NCBI GenBank assembly: GCA_029216955.1
Contig: JANAVB010033216.1
Coordinates: 7,805,492-7,869,491 of the forward strand
Direction: 5' to 3'
Length of the DNA: 64,000 nt
DNA from: Iris pallida
Lineage: Eukaryota; Streptophyta; Magnoliopsida; Asparagales; Iridaceae
Made by a program: the position numbers and the translations under genes. Position 1 is the stretch's first letter. Each line of letters begins with the position of its first letter. Shown here in pieces: positions 21,057-32,551 of this stretch. The notes under the pieces are model-generated. The model was not told the DNA's origin. It saw nothing but the letters and a program-made list of their open reading frames with translations, and made no database searches.

Positions 21057-22793
21057 TGTCACGACCCGCACCCACTTTTCGGGATACGAGTGCGTGAGCA
21101 AGCCAGCTACGTATTAAGCGGACTCCAGCCCAACTCAAATACGTATAAGCTGTCTGGACTATGGTAATATGTCTAATCATGGCAAGGCAAATCTATATAT
21201 CAATCCACAAGAATCATATAAAACAAGAATGAACAATTATGGGTCATGGTCTACAGTCCACTAGCATATATATTCGATTAGACTCCAAGAAATAACATGA
21301 GTCTATAAACTAGGCTAACAAGCAGAGTATATCATGATAAGGAATAAAGCACGAGAGGATAACAAAGTAATATCACTAACAAATACCTGAATCCTGCAGA
21401 AGTAATCAACTGCCATCAGGATCAGCTAACGAACTCTGTGCAATCAGCTACCTGAAGAGATCATCAAGTACTCAGGGGACTAGCAAGATACATAAAACAT
21501 GCCTACTAATATAACAATAAATAACATGTATGGAGGATAAAAATAGTACAAAAAGAACATCTTAGAAATGACATGTCATATGGAAATATAATACTAGACT
21601 TGGCTAACAATCAATCGAATAACTCCTATAGCTTGTAGTACAATGTAAGATACTCCCAATCTATAGTATGTTTCGATTGTAGTACAATACAAGATACTGC
21701 CAATCGAGAATAGACAATTCTAATATCGATCTCCTCTCCTAGAGAAATACAATGGTCAAGTAAAATCCTATAGACTATAGTACAATGCAAGATACTCCCA
21801 ATCTATAGTATATCTCAATTGTAGTACAATGCAAGATACTCCCAATCGAGAATGGTCAAGTCAGGTCAAGTCATACTCAAGACAAGTCCAAGTCGATCAA
21901 TATCAGGTCAAATCAAGAAAACATGGCGTAGAACTGACAAATCTATCACGAGACATGATAAACACGAAGAAAACCAATAGACAAGCAAAAAAAATGAATA
22001 ATATCTTATACGTGCACGTAAATCTAGAAAACAAGCAAAGCAGTCGATAACAAACCAATCACAATATGAGAAGCATATAACCATGTGGAAAGAAATACAA
22101 CAGAAAAGGAAACAAGTAAATATTGTATAAGTTCGGCAAGATATACTTGCATGGTGTAGAATCGATCACGTCTAAATAAGCAACTCGTCACCCAATGAAC
22201 CATAAAACTCCAACTCCTGCAAATGACTCCGGATGCTGAAACAGATATTACCAACGTGTTCAGATTAGTCAAACTAGCTAGGATAGCTTATCCATAAGTC
22301 TAATTCTGGACACATGGACAAAACGGTAATTTCGGGCCAAAACGATGTCTGGTGTTGGGCTCGCTTTGCACTGAAAAGCACGCCAGAGTCTCTGGTCTCT
22401 AAAGTCGTCAAACTATATGTCTACGGGTCTGGTTTGATGAGACGAACCCAACCGTATGTCCAAAGTTGGATTCCGGCAGGCGGTGCACCAATTAGCCCGT
22501 TGGATCATGTCGCGGGCTCGCCAAAATAGCGTTCCGGTCGACCTTCTCAAAATTGGACCAAGGCATACAGGACCAAAAAATAATATGGTTCCAATGGCAC
22601 AAGTTTTGTCGCGAGTGATGAGCGGACGTAAAGTAATTAGAGTTTGTTTACAACTAACTACTTTTTACATCACAACTAAAGTGAAATACTAAGACCATGT
22701 GCCAGTAGCTATTGTTTATATATTTAGGTTGTGAGTGCCTTTAGTAATCACAATTATAGATAAAGTTGAGGAGAGGGAAAATTATTGGAAAGG
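21057..22793 (-). mobile_element. X: 5' LTR, truncated by T2
   Basis: Begins TGTCACGACCC at 21057 and parallels 10118-11762 to its end, where T2 interrupts it just before the point where the other copy enters its (TA)n tract. Non-coding. Short open frames here are not conserved between the two LTRs. Confidence 0.75.
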
Positions 22794-22894
22794 TGAGGCT
22801 ATTTGAAATAATGGAACTAACATCTCTCTTTCCAGAAAGAGAAATAATAATATATATATATTATAGAAGCATGGAAAAGGACAAAAAAAGGCCA

Positions 22895-23590
22895 TGCGGC
22901 TCCAAACAGAAGGAGCCTTATGCGGCTCAGGAACCATTTAGAACCTTATGCGGCTCGAGACTCCCCAACAGCTCCATGCGGCTCGGGCAAAGACACATGG
23001 CCCACTTCTACTCCCAATTAATTGCTCTAATGACAGCTCTGACATAATGAATGACAGCTCTGACATAAAAGCTGGAATGATGATGGCATGCTCCTTGGAA
23101 AAAGAAGAAAATCTTTCTGGCAGGATCCGTCATGTCCCAAGCACCCCGATGCGGCTGCTCGCTCCATGCGGCTGCCATCCCTATGCGGCTGTTAATTCTC
23201 ATGCGGCTTCCATCCCTATGCGGCTGTCAATTCTCATACGGCTGCCATCCCTATGCGGCTGCCATCCCTATGCGGCTGTCAATTCTCATGCGGCTGCCAT
23301 CCCTATGCGGCTTTCAATTCTTATGCGGCTGCCAGCTTCATGCGGCTGCGTCCTTCATACGGCTGCTTCTTTCATGCGGCTGTCCACTTCATGCGGCCGT
23401 ACCCTTCATGCAGCTGCCCCCTTCATGCGGCTGCCTGCTTCATGTGGCTGCCTCCTTCATGCGGTCGCCTCCTTCACGAAGCTGCTGCCCCCATGCGGCG
23501 GTTACTTTCATGCAGCTAGGACTTGGGAGTCATCCGTATGCGGTTCACTTAGACCACACTCATGCGGCTCTGCCAGATGCCCCGCTCATA
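22895..23590. repeat. ATGCGGCT array in the T2 U3 region
   Basis: About two dozen ATGCGGC words, often spaced about 18-20 bp (CATCCCTATGCGGCTGTC and CTTCATGCGGCTGCC types). All three plus-strand frames stay open through parts of it, giving Cys/Gly/Ala-rich peptides that I reject as proteins. ATGCGCC and GCGCATC words fill the comparable part of T1. Confidence 0.85.
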
Positions 23591-23945
23591 ACGGTTGAGA
23601 TACGTGGCGATCCTCATAATAAGTTGAGACACGTGGCTGTCTTATTCCCTCGGAGTTATGGCTGCTCGCAAATCCTGACAACCAGATTTAGTGCAATCAC
23701 CATATTACTCAAATTAAATCAGATTTGTTGTGATTAAGTAAATGGGACACATGGCGGGAGATCCGAGCTTGTCATAACAGATTATGAGGATTCATTGCAA
23801 TCAGCATTAATTGTCCATACAGATTTGGCACAATCAAGAATCAATTGCCCTGATGTAATGCAATCAAGATTAGTGGCCCCGATGATTGGCCGTCGACTTT
23901 TCAAGGAGGGAATCATTGCAAACCCTAATGATCACACCCTACTCC

Positions 23946-23952
23946 TATAAAT
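23946..23952 (+). promoter_or_regulatory. T2 LTR TATA box
   Basis: TATAAAT in the context CTCCTATAAATAGCAAGG. The LTR 3' end lies about 395 bp downstream, a plausible R-U5 length. Confidence 0.6.
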
Positions 23953-24350
23953 AGCAAGGTGCCATTCCCTTGCAGAAGGATCAAATCCAGAAAAACAAAG
24001 AAAAAAAAGATAGCAAGGTGCCATTCCCTTGCAAAAAAGATCCTCTCCACCCAGCTGGACACACAGAGAAACAAAAAGGCGCACACATAAGAGTCTTCCC
24101 ATCCAGAGAGCATTTCTTCATCAGAGCCAAGGCTACGTCCGATCGTCCAAGGAGTAAGGCAGAGCGGGCGTCGCTTTTCCGAGCCTCTACCGTCACCCCC
24201 CAGAATCAAAACTAAATAATCGTACTTAGACTGCTGTAGCTGGTTTTTGTCCCTAGGCTTTCTTTGTACGAGCGAGTTTGTGTTGTGAAGTAAAAGTCCA
24301 GTCCTCCCATATAAATTGTTCTGTTCTTTTATAATCAATGGCAAACACGA

Positions 24351-24369
24351 TGGCGACTCTGCTGGGGAC
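24351..24369 (+). promoter_or_regulatory. T2 primer-binding site
   Basis: TGGCGACTCTGCTGGGGAC, 3 bases after the LTR. It begins with the TGG expected to pair with a tRNA 3' CCA end. This PBS type is seen in Tat/Ogre-lineage elements and I believe it corresponds to a tRNA-Arg; the tRNA identity is from memory and uncertain. Confidence 0.75.
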
Positions 24370-25542
24370 TAACTTCTCCATGGCTGAGGAATTGGTGATG
24401 CAATCAGACGCAGCCAAACTTGGCTCCACTCAACAAATGCTGATCGCCCGGTTCGACCAGCAGGCGTTTAAAAAAATGCTCTCCGACGGGAGCGCTGGCC
24501 CGGTCCAGTAGCGAGCCCGCACGAAGAAGGCCCGCAGGAAGTGGAGACCCAAACCATATGCTCCTCTCCAAGCTCTCGAAGAAGTACTCTCTGTTGCCTG
24601 AAACAGCGGAGAAGTCTCACGTGCGGCCCCATTTCAGACCACAGAGGACTCTGCTGTCCCCAAGTCCGGCTGAAGAAAATACTATGATGCTGGACTTGCA
24701 GGGGAAAAGAGGAACTTTGTGCAATCCAAGCCGCATAAGGGCGCCAACCGCATGGGGAAAGCTCATGCGGCCGCAACTGTCAACCGTATGGAGAAAACTC
24801 ATGCGGCCAGAACTGCCAGCCGCATATAAACAGCCTACACGGCCATGACTTCTAGCCGTATACAGAAAGTTTATGCGGCCACAAAGTATAGCCGCATATA
24901 GACAGCCTGTGCGGCTACACATACCAGCTGCATGCAGACAGTCTGCACGGCCACCGATCCTAGCCACATGCCATCTACTCCATGTGGCTAACGGTCAGTC
25001 TTTGACCGCCTCTCGTATGGTCCTGACCATGGAGGCTCTTTGAAGCATATGCCAGACTCTGTTGTGACCAGCTTGGACTCTTCCTACTATGCACTCTCAG
25101 GTGCTAGATGGAAGAAGTCTCTGGCAGTGCGGGCTCGGCGAGCTCAGTCGACTGTCCCAACTTCCGACCACCAGGACGTCCCGCTGACTATTACTCAGGC
25201 CCCTGATGGAAAGTTATAAAGAACTACCCGTATCCAGCCCTCGGCGACAAGGAACGGGATAGTTATCAAGAATCTCCCAACAAGGATCAGGGGCAAGTAC
25301 TCGTGCTACCCCCACATCAGGGAGCAGGCAGGAGGCCAACACACTCATGTGCTCAGGACTCCCCAGCCCACAAAGCAGGTGACTTGTGCAATGTGATTCT
25401 TCACAAGAGAAAGAAAAAAGGCGAAAATTTGACGTACAAAGAGTCATGTCAAGGACATCAATGCACCCAAGTCATTGTCAACTACTGCTGCAACAAGGCA
25501 GCAGTACAAAAAGACCGGCAGTCCGTCTTCCAAAGGTTGTAA
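24370..25542 (+). other. T2 leader between PBS and gag
   Basis: About 1.2 kb. A second array of GCCGCAT / ATGCGGCC words in both orientations lies at 24725-24990, echoing the U3 array. Open frames are short. An upstream gag start in another frame cannot be excluded. Confidence 0.55.
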
Positions 25543-25563
25543 CACCTAAGCGAAGAAGACGGG

Positions 25564-27063
25564 GTGCTTCTCGTTGCCTCTTGCAATTCTGCTCTGAAGA
25601 TTCCTGGCAGCGGTAGAGGAAAGAAAATAAATGTCTCCAGCCCAAAAATTTCAACCGGCGTAACCAAGAAACTTTCTTCTAAACGGTTGTCCACCACCGT
25701 TACAGGAGGAGTTTACCAAGGTACCCGCTCAAAGATGAAATCTGCCATACTTGGAGGCATCAGAGCCGGGGGTAGCACTCCTCCAAACATCCACGACAAT
25801 CCGGTGTTCCAAGAAGACAATACAGGGGAAACGGTTTACCCAACAGATGTAGCAGACCCCGACGTCCCCGAGGACGTCCCCAACTCCCAAGACGAGGCAA
25901 GCTCTGAAGCTGGGGGTACCACCCTTTCTGAGTTCGAACCAGAGGAAAACATTTCCACATACCCGGACGACTTCTATGTACAAGGGTATGACTCAGAGGG
26001 CACGTCCTCTAATGTTCCTTCCATCTCTCCTCATATGAGGACGGTATTCATGACAAACAGCAACCAAGAGGGTCCCAGTGATCGCCAACGCATCGACACT
26101 CTGGAGGCCATACTGCATGCTTTGGTCAAGTCTGTGGACGAGATCAAAGCGGCCATTCCAACTCTGCAAGGAAGAACGCCTGGCCAAACAAGCTTGGGTC
26201 CCGCGGTCAATGCAGACTCGAACTCAGTTGCACCAAACCCAGGCAATAATCCTCCTGAAATATCGGCTCCTACTGCTGCAAACGTGGCCAGGAAGGCAAG
26301 AAGAGAGGTCCAGGAGCTCCGGGCCATATTTTATGCCCGAGAAAACTGCCAAGACCTCAGGATACGACAACCGTATCCCGCTGCATGGAGAGATGTTCCC
26401 TTCCCACAAAAATATAAACCATTCTACATCAATCCATACGATGGGAAGACATCTTCAAGCAGGTACATCACCTACTTCGAAGTCACAATCGACCATCTGC
26501 CTCATGACGATGCCTTCCTTACGCGACTGTTCATCGGAGCATTGGAAGGGGTCGCCTTCGACTGGTACCGCAACTTACAAGACAATTGCATCCACTCCTT
26601 CACCGGCTTCAAACGTATATTCCTGGAGAGGTTCTACGAAGTAGAAGAAGACGTGACAATGTCCACCCTCATGGACGTCGTTCAGGGAGAAAAGGAGCTG
26701 ATAAGGAACTATATCGAGCAGTTTCGCCAAACTGCGATGAAGTTGCCTTCCGGTAACCCGGATTCCTCCTTAATTAAAATTTGCCAAAAGAGGTTGCTTC
26801 CCACAATCAGCCTCTGGATGGGCGAAAGTCAATTCAAGGATTGGAAGACATTCATCATCAGTGCCACTAGCACAGAAGACAAAGTGAAGAAAGCCCGCCA
26901 ACTGGGATTACACATCTCGGAAGGGGAAGACAAGGGGAAACGCCCTAACGTCAACAACAACAATGGTGGTAACTCCTCCAGCAATCGAGACAACAAGGAC
27001 AAGCAGGCTATGGTGGCCGACACAGCCCCAAAGCCCGAGTCAAAGCCAGCAGAAAAGCAGTAG
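25564..27063 (+). CDS. gag: T2 Gag (Ty3/gypsy Tat-type), about 500 residues
   Basis: The frame is open from 25543 to TAG 27061-27063. The first ATG is at 25735, so the N-terminus is uncertain and the listed start is nominal. The N-terminal third is acidic and Ser/Pro-rich. The core from about residue 240 contains the retrotransposon gag (capsid) region: FYINPYDGKTSSSRYITYFE, a LFIGALEGVAFDWYRNL helix and LERFYEVEEDVTMSTL. An ENEYIEQF-like stretch (LIRNYIEQFRQT) follows. A basic, Asn-rich tail ends at the stop. Role: particle assembly. The zinc-knuckle part lies after the stop codon. Confidence 0.8.
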   Translation: MLLVASCNSALKIPGSGRGKKINVSSPKISTGVTKKLSSKRLSTTVTGGVYQGTRSKMKSAILGGIRAGGSTPPNIHDNPVFQEDNTGETVYPTDVADPDVPEDVPNSQDEASSEAGGTTLSEFEPEENISTYPDDFYVQGYDSEGTSSNVPSISPHMRTVFMTNSNQEGPSDRQRIDTLEAILHALVKSVDEIKAAIPTLQGRTPGQTSLGPAVNADSNSVAPNPGNNPPEISAPTAANVARKARREVQELRAIFYARENCQDLRIRQPYPAAWRDVPFPQKYKPFYINPYDGKTSSSRYITYFEVTIDHLPHDDAFLTRLFIGALEGVAFDWYRNLQDNCIHSFTGFKRIFLERFYEVEEDVTMSTLMDVVQGEKELIRNYIEQFRQTAMKLPSGNPDSSLIKICQKRLLPTISLWMGESQFKDWKTFIISATSTEDKVKKARQLGLHISEGEDKGKRPNVNNNNGGNSSSNRDNKDKQAMVADTAPKPESKPAEKQ

Positions 27064-27957
27064 CCTCAGATGACCTACTCCTTCGAGGATGGCCATGTTA
27101 AACCCATCTTAGACATGCTCATCCAAGGAGGATGAATTCAGCTCCCTCCTTCCAGGCGTGAGCCTCGTCCGGCAGACTTGGAGAACCCCAAATACTGCCA
27201 CTATTATCGCTATGTCCACCATGCCATACATGATTGCTACCAACTGAAGCGATACATCTAGCATCTCATCGATTCTAAAGCCCTGGCCATTGATTTCGAA
27301 GAGGTGACCGTACCAGCCAACATGATGTCAGTATAATTCGGCAACTTCCCTCCGACAAAGACTCAAGACGGAGTAGTATCTGTCCCCCGAGCAAGGATGG
27401 AGGTCATAAACCTTCTACCTCCCCGAGACCAAGCTGCTGGTCTAGTGCCCCTTACCACATCACGAGGGGAGATCATATGGGTCCATCCGGACTTGGTACC
27501 TGAGATGACTCAGTTCGCACCTCCCTCCACCAGTAAGAAAAAGAATAGGAAAGTTAAATCATGTCGCATAATCTAGACAGAGGTTGAAGAAGCTACTGCT
27601 GTTGTTACCCGATCCGGTGCACAAACCCAACCTCCACCAGGTAATTTGGCTGAAGATCATCAGCCGACAGCTGCTGATGCCCCAGGGCCTTCTCAGCCTT
27701 CGACGACCGACAAGCCTAGGCTGAAGGAGACTCGCTTTGACAAGCCGCTCCGAAAAGAGGTGCCTCAAGGGCTGGAGAGGCCTTACAACTTTGACATCCT
27801 GGCACAATTGGCCAACACACCGGCCAAATTATCACTATACGAGCTCCTAAGACTTTCCAAAGATGTTCGCGCCGCATTGAGCGAGGCACTCCAGAAAGCC
27901 GACGCATATCTGGCTCAGTCCAATCTCACTGGGAAGAACTCGCCTGCAGATTTCTAG
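27064..27957 (+). pseudogene. T2 gag-pol linker with remnant zinc knuckle
   Basis: In the frame continuing after the gag stop, a knuckle-like C-x6-H-x5-C segment (CHYYRYVHHAIHDCYQLKRY) is visible at about 27195-27255. Several stops follow (TAG at about 27260, TAA near 27337, TAG near 27575), then an open part 27646-27957 with a helical YELLRLSKDVRAALSEAL segment. Tat elements have a similar linker before protease. Confidence 0.55.
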
Positions 27958-27978
27958 GACAGCACTTGCACAGGTGCA

Positions 27979-28365
27979 ATGCCCAACATCGTCTTCACTC
28001 TGCAAGATATGCTAATTAAAACCAACCTGCACGATCGTCCATTGTATTACACTGGATACATCGGTGACGTAAAGGTGGATCGGATGCACATTGATCCCGG
28101 TTTTTCCATAAGCATCATCCTGAAGAGTATGTTACACCATCTTCACATCCCCATGCATCGCCTGATGCCAACAAGCACCGCCATCAGCGGTTTCAATTCG
28201 GACAGGAGCTACCCGATCGGAAAGATTCGCCTGAAGTGCCAAATCGGCGATCTGCAGTCAGAAGTGACTTGTTATGTCATTGATGCGGACACTTCCTATA
28301 ATATTCTCCTGGGGAGTCCATGGATACACGATTACACGATCGTGCCTTCCACGCTGCACCAGTGA
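27979..28365 (+). pseudogene. T2 aspartic protease domain
   Basis: About 125 residues resembling retropepsin: an RMHIDPGFSISII loop where a D-(S/T)-G motif is usual (here D-P-G), then ISGFNSDRSYPIGKIRLKC and the C-terminal TSYNILLGSPWIHDY, the conserved ILG...W block. The loop change leaves activity doubtful. The frame is closed by a TGA after LHQ, where pol would normally continue. Confidence 0.65.
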
Positions 28366-28392
28366 TTCAAGTACGTCGACAAGCACGGCTTC

Positions 28393-29892
28393 GTGAGAAC
28401 AGAATTTGCCGACATCGATCCCTTCAAAGGGGTTGAATCTTACTACTCCGACTTTTGCTTGTACGAGAAGTCGAAAAGGCACCTTGTCGAAGGAGATATA
28501 CAAGCTCAAACTGAGATGGCAACGGGATCAGAAGAACCTCTGACAATCTACCTTCAAGCTCGCAAATCTGGCAAGACTGCACCCCTTACGGCCGCTCTAT
28601 GTAAGGGTGCAATCAGTCTCTCGGCACAAGAGGGGCAAATAATATTCCGACTGCCAAGGTCCGGCCAAGCGATAAAACCCACAACAGAGCCACTGACAAT
28701 CAGGTTGCCAAGAACCGGCTAGCCACAAACAGAGAAGCTCAAATCCTCTGACAAGCAAATAACGATACGTCTTTCCAAGATGAATCGTCAGCCCAATGCG
28801 AAGTCAGGGACTCCTAGCGAGCCAACAACTCCCCGCCTAGCATCAAGCGCCAAACAGGGAGTCGCTAGTTCGCCAATGACTCCACATTCTGCCCTACCAG
28901 CGGAACCCCTGATGATTAAGCTACCCAAGTTATCCTCTCAGTCTTTATTTATACAGGGGGTGGCCGAAGAAGAACCAGAATTGGCCAAATATGTGGCTGC
29001 TTATACTGATGTTCCATCCACAGACGATGTAATTCCGTTAGAAAAGATACCTTATTTCATCAATAAAGGGCTATCTTTGAATTACCTCGAGCTTTATAAG
29101 CTTTGTACAATGTATGCCAGGGAACACGGTATAAGCACCCACCTACACACACAGGTGACAAATGTCTACACCGCAAACCTACTTACTCTAATAGAAGACG
29201 TTTACCACATAGTCGAGGGAGGGGGTCATCCAATCATCTTCGACCGAAAGAATGATCCACAACCTTTCAGCGTGGAGGAAGTCGATCTCGAATCGGACGC
29301 CGAGAGACTGCCTCTTTATCTGTATAGCTCCCAATCTAAGTACCTCATGCAAAGACAGGAGTATTATCTGGAGACTACACCAGGCTTGAACTATGGCACT
29401 GGTCGGCAGCTACCTTTACAGTTGCCAGCCCTGGCTGGAAAACTACAGGATTACTACAACAAGACCTGATACAGACTGGGGTATGTTACGCCTGCAACAA
29501 CCCCTGAAAGCTCAGATGAGGAATGCGATTGGCATTCACACTCAACTGGATCACCAACTTCTGATTCAGACGTCAGCATTGGGGACATGTTCAGACGAGT
29601 CTGGTCCATCAATATGGCATTTGCTGACGCCTACGAAGAGGATGAAGACATCCTGAACTTCTTGAGTTAGAACCGTAGACACAACAACTAGATGCGCAAT
29701 GGGAGAAGCGGTTCGAACAAAAAGAGCCTCCCACCGAAGATGAGGTTGTACAAGTTGATCTCGGCAATGAGTCCTCTCCCAGGCCCATCTTTGTTAGCAA
29801 GAATCTGACAGACGAAGAGCGAGAATCGCTACTGCAGCTCATCGGAGAATACATCGACGTGTTCGTCTGGAACTACGAAGACATGTCAGGAC
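28393..29892 (+). pseudogene. T2 protease-RT linker
   Basis: Open frames 28393-28722 and 28780-29469, separated by stops. They contain Ser/Pro/Thr-rich repeats (EPLTIRLPRTG and EPLMIKLPKLS types). No catalytic domain is visible. A long low-complexity linker before RT is common in Tat elements. Confidence 0.5.
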
Positions 29893-30637
29893 TGAACCCA
29901 GAGGTTGCACTTCACAAACTCAACATCCGTCCGGATGCAAACCGGTCAAGCAACAGCAACGATGGTTCCGCCCCAACGTCATGAATGCCATTGAAGCCGA
30001 GGTCAATAAACTGATAACCAGTTGCTTCATCCGCGAGAAACAACATCCAGACTGGGTTGCCAACATAGTACCAGTCCTCAAAAAGAATAGAAAAATTCGA
30101 ATCTGCATCGACTTTCGGAACCTGAATAAGGCATGTCCTAAGAATGAGTTCCCCCTCCCTATCACCGACATCATGATCGACAACACCTGCGGCTTCGAGC
30201 TTATGTCATTCATGGATGATTTCTCGGGGTACAAACAAATTAAGATGTTTCTTGATAACGAAAAGCATACATCATTTCGAACACCGATTGGCACATACTG
30301 TTACACAGTCATGCCTTTCGGTTTAAAGAACGCTGGCGCCACCTATCAAAGAGCTATGAGCATCATCTTTAGAGACCACTTGCACAAGACAGTGGAATGC
30401 TACGTCGACGACATCGCCGTCAAAAGCAGCTCTAAGGAAGATCATCTGCATGATCTGAGGACAGTGTTCGACCTGATGCGAGCGCACAATTTGAGAATAA
30501 ATCCCATAAAATCCTTCTTGGGCATATCCAGCGAAAAGTTCTTGGGTTTCATCATCACCCCCCAGGGTATCCACGTAGACCCTGAGAAGATGAAGGCAAT
30601 CATGGAGATGGGTCCTCCGAGAAATCTCCGTGAACTC
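29893..30637 (+). pseudogene. pol: T2 reverse transcriptase, N-terminal two thirds, cut by Y
   Basis: Starts with SGLNPEVALHKLNI, then a one-base frameshift near 29940, then EAEVNKLITSCFIREKQHPD. RT motifs follow: IRICIDFRNLNKACP, a FMDDFSGYKQIKM block (aspartate motif A), PFGLKNAGATYQRAM, the catalytic YVDDI and FLGFIITPQGIHVDP. All fit Ty3/gypsy Tat-type RT. The sequence stops at PPRNLREL where element Y begins (TGTCACGACC at 30638). The rest of RT, RNase H and integrase would lie beyond Y, outside the window. Confidence 0.8.
30633..30637. repeat. Candidate target-site duplication AACTC for Y
   Basis: The five T2 bases immediately before Y. The partner copy would follow the end of the Y 5' LTR, which is beyond the window, so this cannot be confirmed. 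Confidence 0.4.
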
Positions 30638-31769
30638 TGTCACGACCCGCACCCTAGCGTTAGGGTACGAGACGTGGGTACGTCCAGCCTACGCCGCAGT
30701 ATCGACGGTAGAACGCTGTTCTAGGTCATAGTCACATCTAAAACAATATGCTATACTCTCCAGATAGAGGACAAACACATAAGGATACTATCTCAATCAC
30801 AACTCTAAAGATAGATAACAGCACGATGAAATAGATAAGATAATCCACAAGAGAGAGAACCAGGAGTGATAGTAAAATAGTTCTATTAAACAAACACAAG
30901 ATTTGAAATACAACTCTAAAATAAACAATAAGAAAATGAACAAACTCTAGGTGAATACTCCAAGCTCTACTAGTGTCCTCTAGGCTAACTGTGAACTCCA
31001 AGTACCTGTAAAATTTTATCAACGGGTCCAATCAGAACAGGAACGAGCACATATCTCTCACAACAGTTCATATCAGGAATGGACATATAAAGCAAGCTAT
31101 AGAAAACTATACATGAATCACTGTAAAGAGAAATCAACAAGAGAGAAGATATAACTGAGATATAATATGATAAATAAAGAATATAACCTTCTACGTGAAT
31201 CAGAGCATGAATTGGTTATGTAAACAGCTTGGGTTGCACATGGATACAGCTACGGAATGCACATGGATAACTACTGGGGATAATGATCACATAACCAACT
31301 ACACTCTCCCTGTCCCCAACCAATACACAAGGATCAAAGCATGTTATGTTATTGCACATGGATAACAACTACTGTATACATGGAGCTCATATGGTCATGA
31401 GTGTACATAATAACATATGAGTGCACATAGATAAATATGAATACATGGAGTACATGATGACCATGATAAAGTACATGAACGTGACATACTCGATGTATCC
31501 GAGGATAACATCGCATGAAAAGATCCAGAGGGTATTGATCCGTGTGAATGTCGTGTCAACATCAAGTATACTAGTCTATAACAAGAGTACATATCCAAAG
31601 AAGCATGAAAAGATCAGAGAATGTACTCGCCTGGTAATCCAAGCCGCTGATAAATATAGATGTCCAACTGGAGTCACAGTGTCCTATTTAGAGCAATCAC
31701 AAGTCACAAAAGAGTCTAACATGAAATAAAAGTAATCTACAGTACATTCTAGATAGTTCTAGGTCCTTC

Positions 31770-31930
31770 TAGGTCAAAGTCTAATCAACAAGTCCACTAG
31801 GTCAACTAAAGTCAAATTAGAGTCAAACTAAAGTCAACGAGTCAAGTTCTAGTTCAATCCGGGTCAAACTAAGCCAATGGTTGACTATAGTTGACTTTTG
31901 GTAAATATAGTCAACCTAGTTAAAGGGGAT
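31770..31930 (-). promoter_or_regulatory. TTGAC (W-box-like) cluster in the Y 3' LTR
   Basis: On the plus strand, GTCAA words recur (AGGTCAAC, AAGTCAAAT, GAGTCAAAC, AAGTCAACG, GGGTCAAAC) together with two TTGAC words, about ten in 160 bp. In the element's own orientation most read TTGAC. Confidence 0.5.
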
Positions 31931-32551
31931 CAACTCTAGTCTCTAAGTATTAAACTATGAGGTTGTACTAATTCCGAATTACGAAAAAAATAGGAATTGA
32001 CTAACTAATGGTGACACCTAGAGAAAATATCGACAAACATTTTCGGATGATAAAACAAATATCACCAACGTGTCCAGAAGGGTCAAATCAGCTAGGATTG
32101 CCTGTCCTTAAGTCCAATTCTGGACACAGGGGCAAAACAGTAATTTCGGGCGAAAACGATGTCTGCCGTTGAACCCGCTTTGCACCGAAAAGCGTGCTAG
32201 AGTCAACGGTCTCTAAAGTCATCAAACTACATGTCTATGGATCCAGTTTTCCGATACGAACCCAACCGTATGTCTAAAGTTGGATTCCAGCGGGCCGTGC
32301 CCAAAATCGCCCGTTGAGTGGGACCGTCGGGCCTGCAAAACGACGTTCGATTCGACTGTCTCAGATTTGGACCAAACTTGGCATGCAGGACCAAAAAAAT
32401 GATACGGTTCTGTTGGCACAAGTTTTGTCTCGATCTGACGAACATGCACAAAGTAATTAGAGAATTTGCAAAGTGCACGATACGGTGAATTTCGACGGAT
32501 ACGTATCAAATTCGTCGTGCACACGCGACCAATTCGAATTCCGTCAAATCC

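Larger units (their letters stand above)
22794..24347 (+). mobile_element. T2: 5' LTR of a Tat/Ogre-like Ty3/gypsy element
   Basis: The right edge is firm: AATGGCAAACA at 24347, 3 bases before the PBS. The left edge (TGAGGCTATT, 22794) is inferred from where homology with the X LTR stops. U3 carries a large ATGCGGC array and the promoter has a TATA box at 23946-23952. ATAGCAAGGTGCCATTCCC is repeated directly just downstream of the TATA box (about 23951 and 24011). Non-coding. Confidence 0.7.

Noticed and set aside
22948..23737. Cys/Gly/Ala-rich frames of up to 216 residues in the T2 LTR
   Set aside because: Several frames are open at once because of the ATGCGGCT array. The location is LTR U3, upstream of the TATA box.
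24351..24369. tRNA gene
   Set aside because: Only the 3'-end complement (PBS) is present. There is no cloverleaf around it or around 8710-8720.
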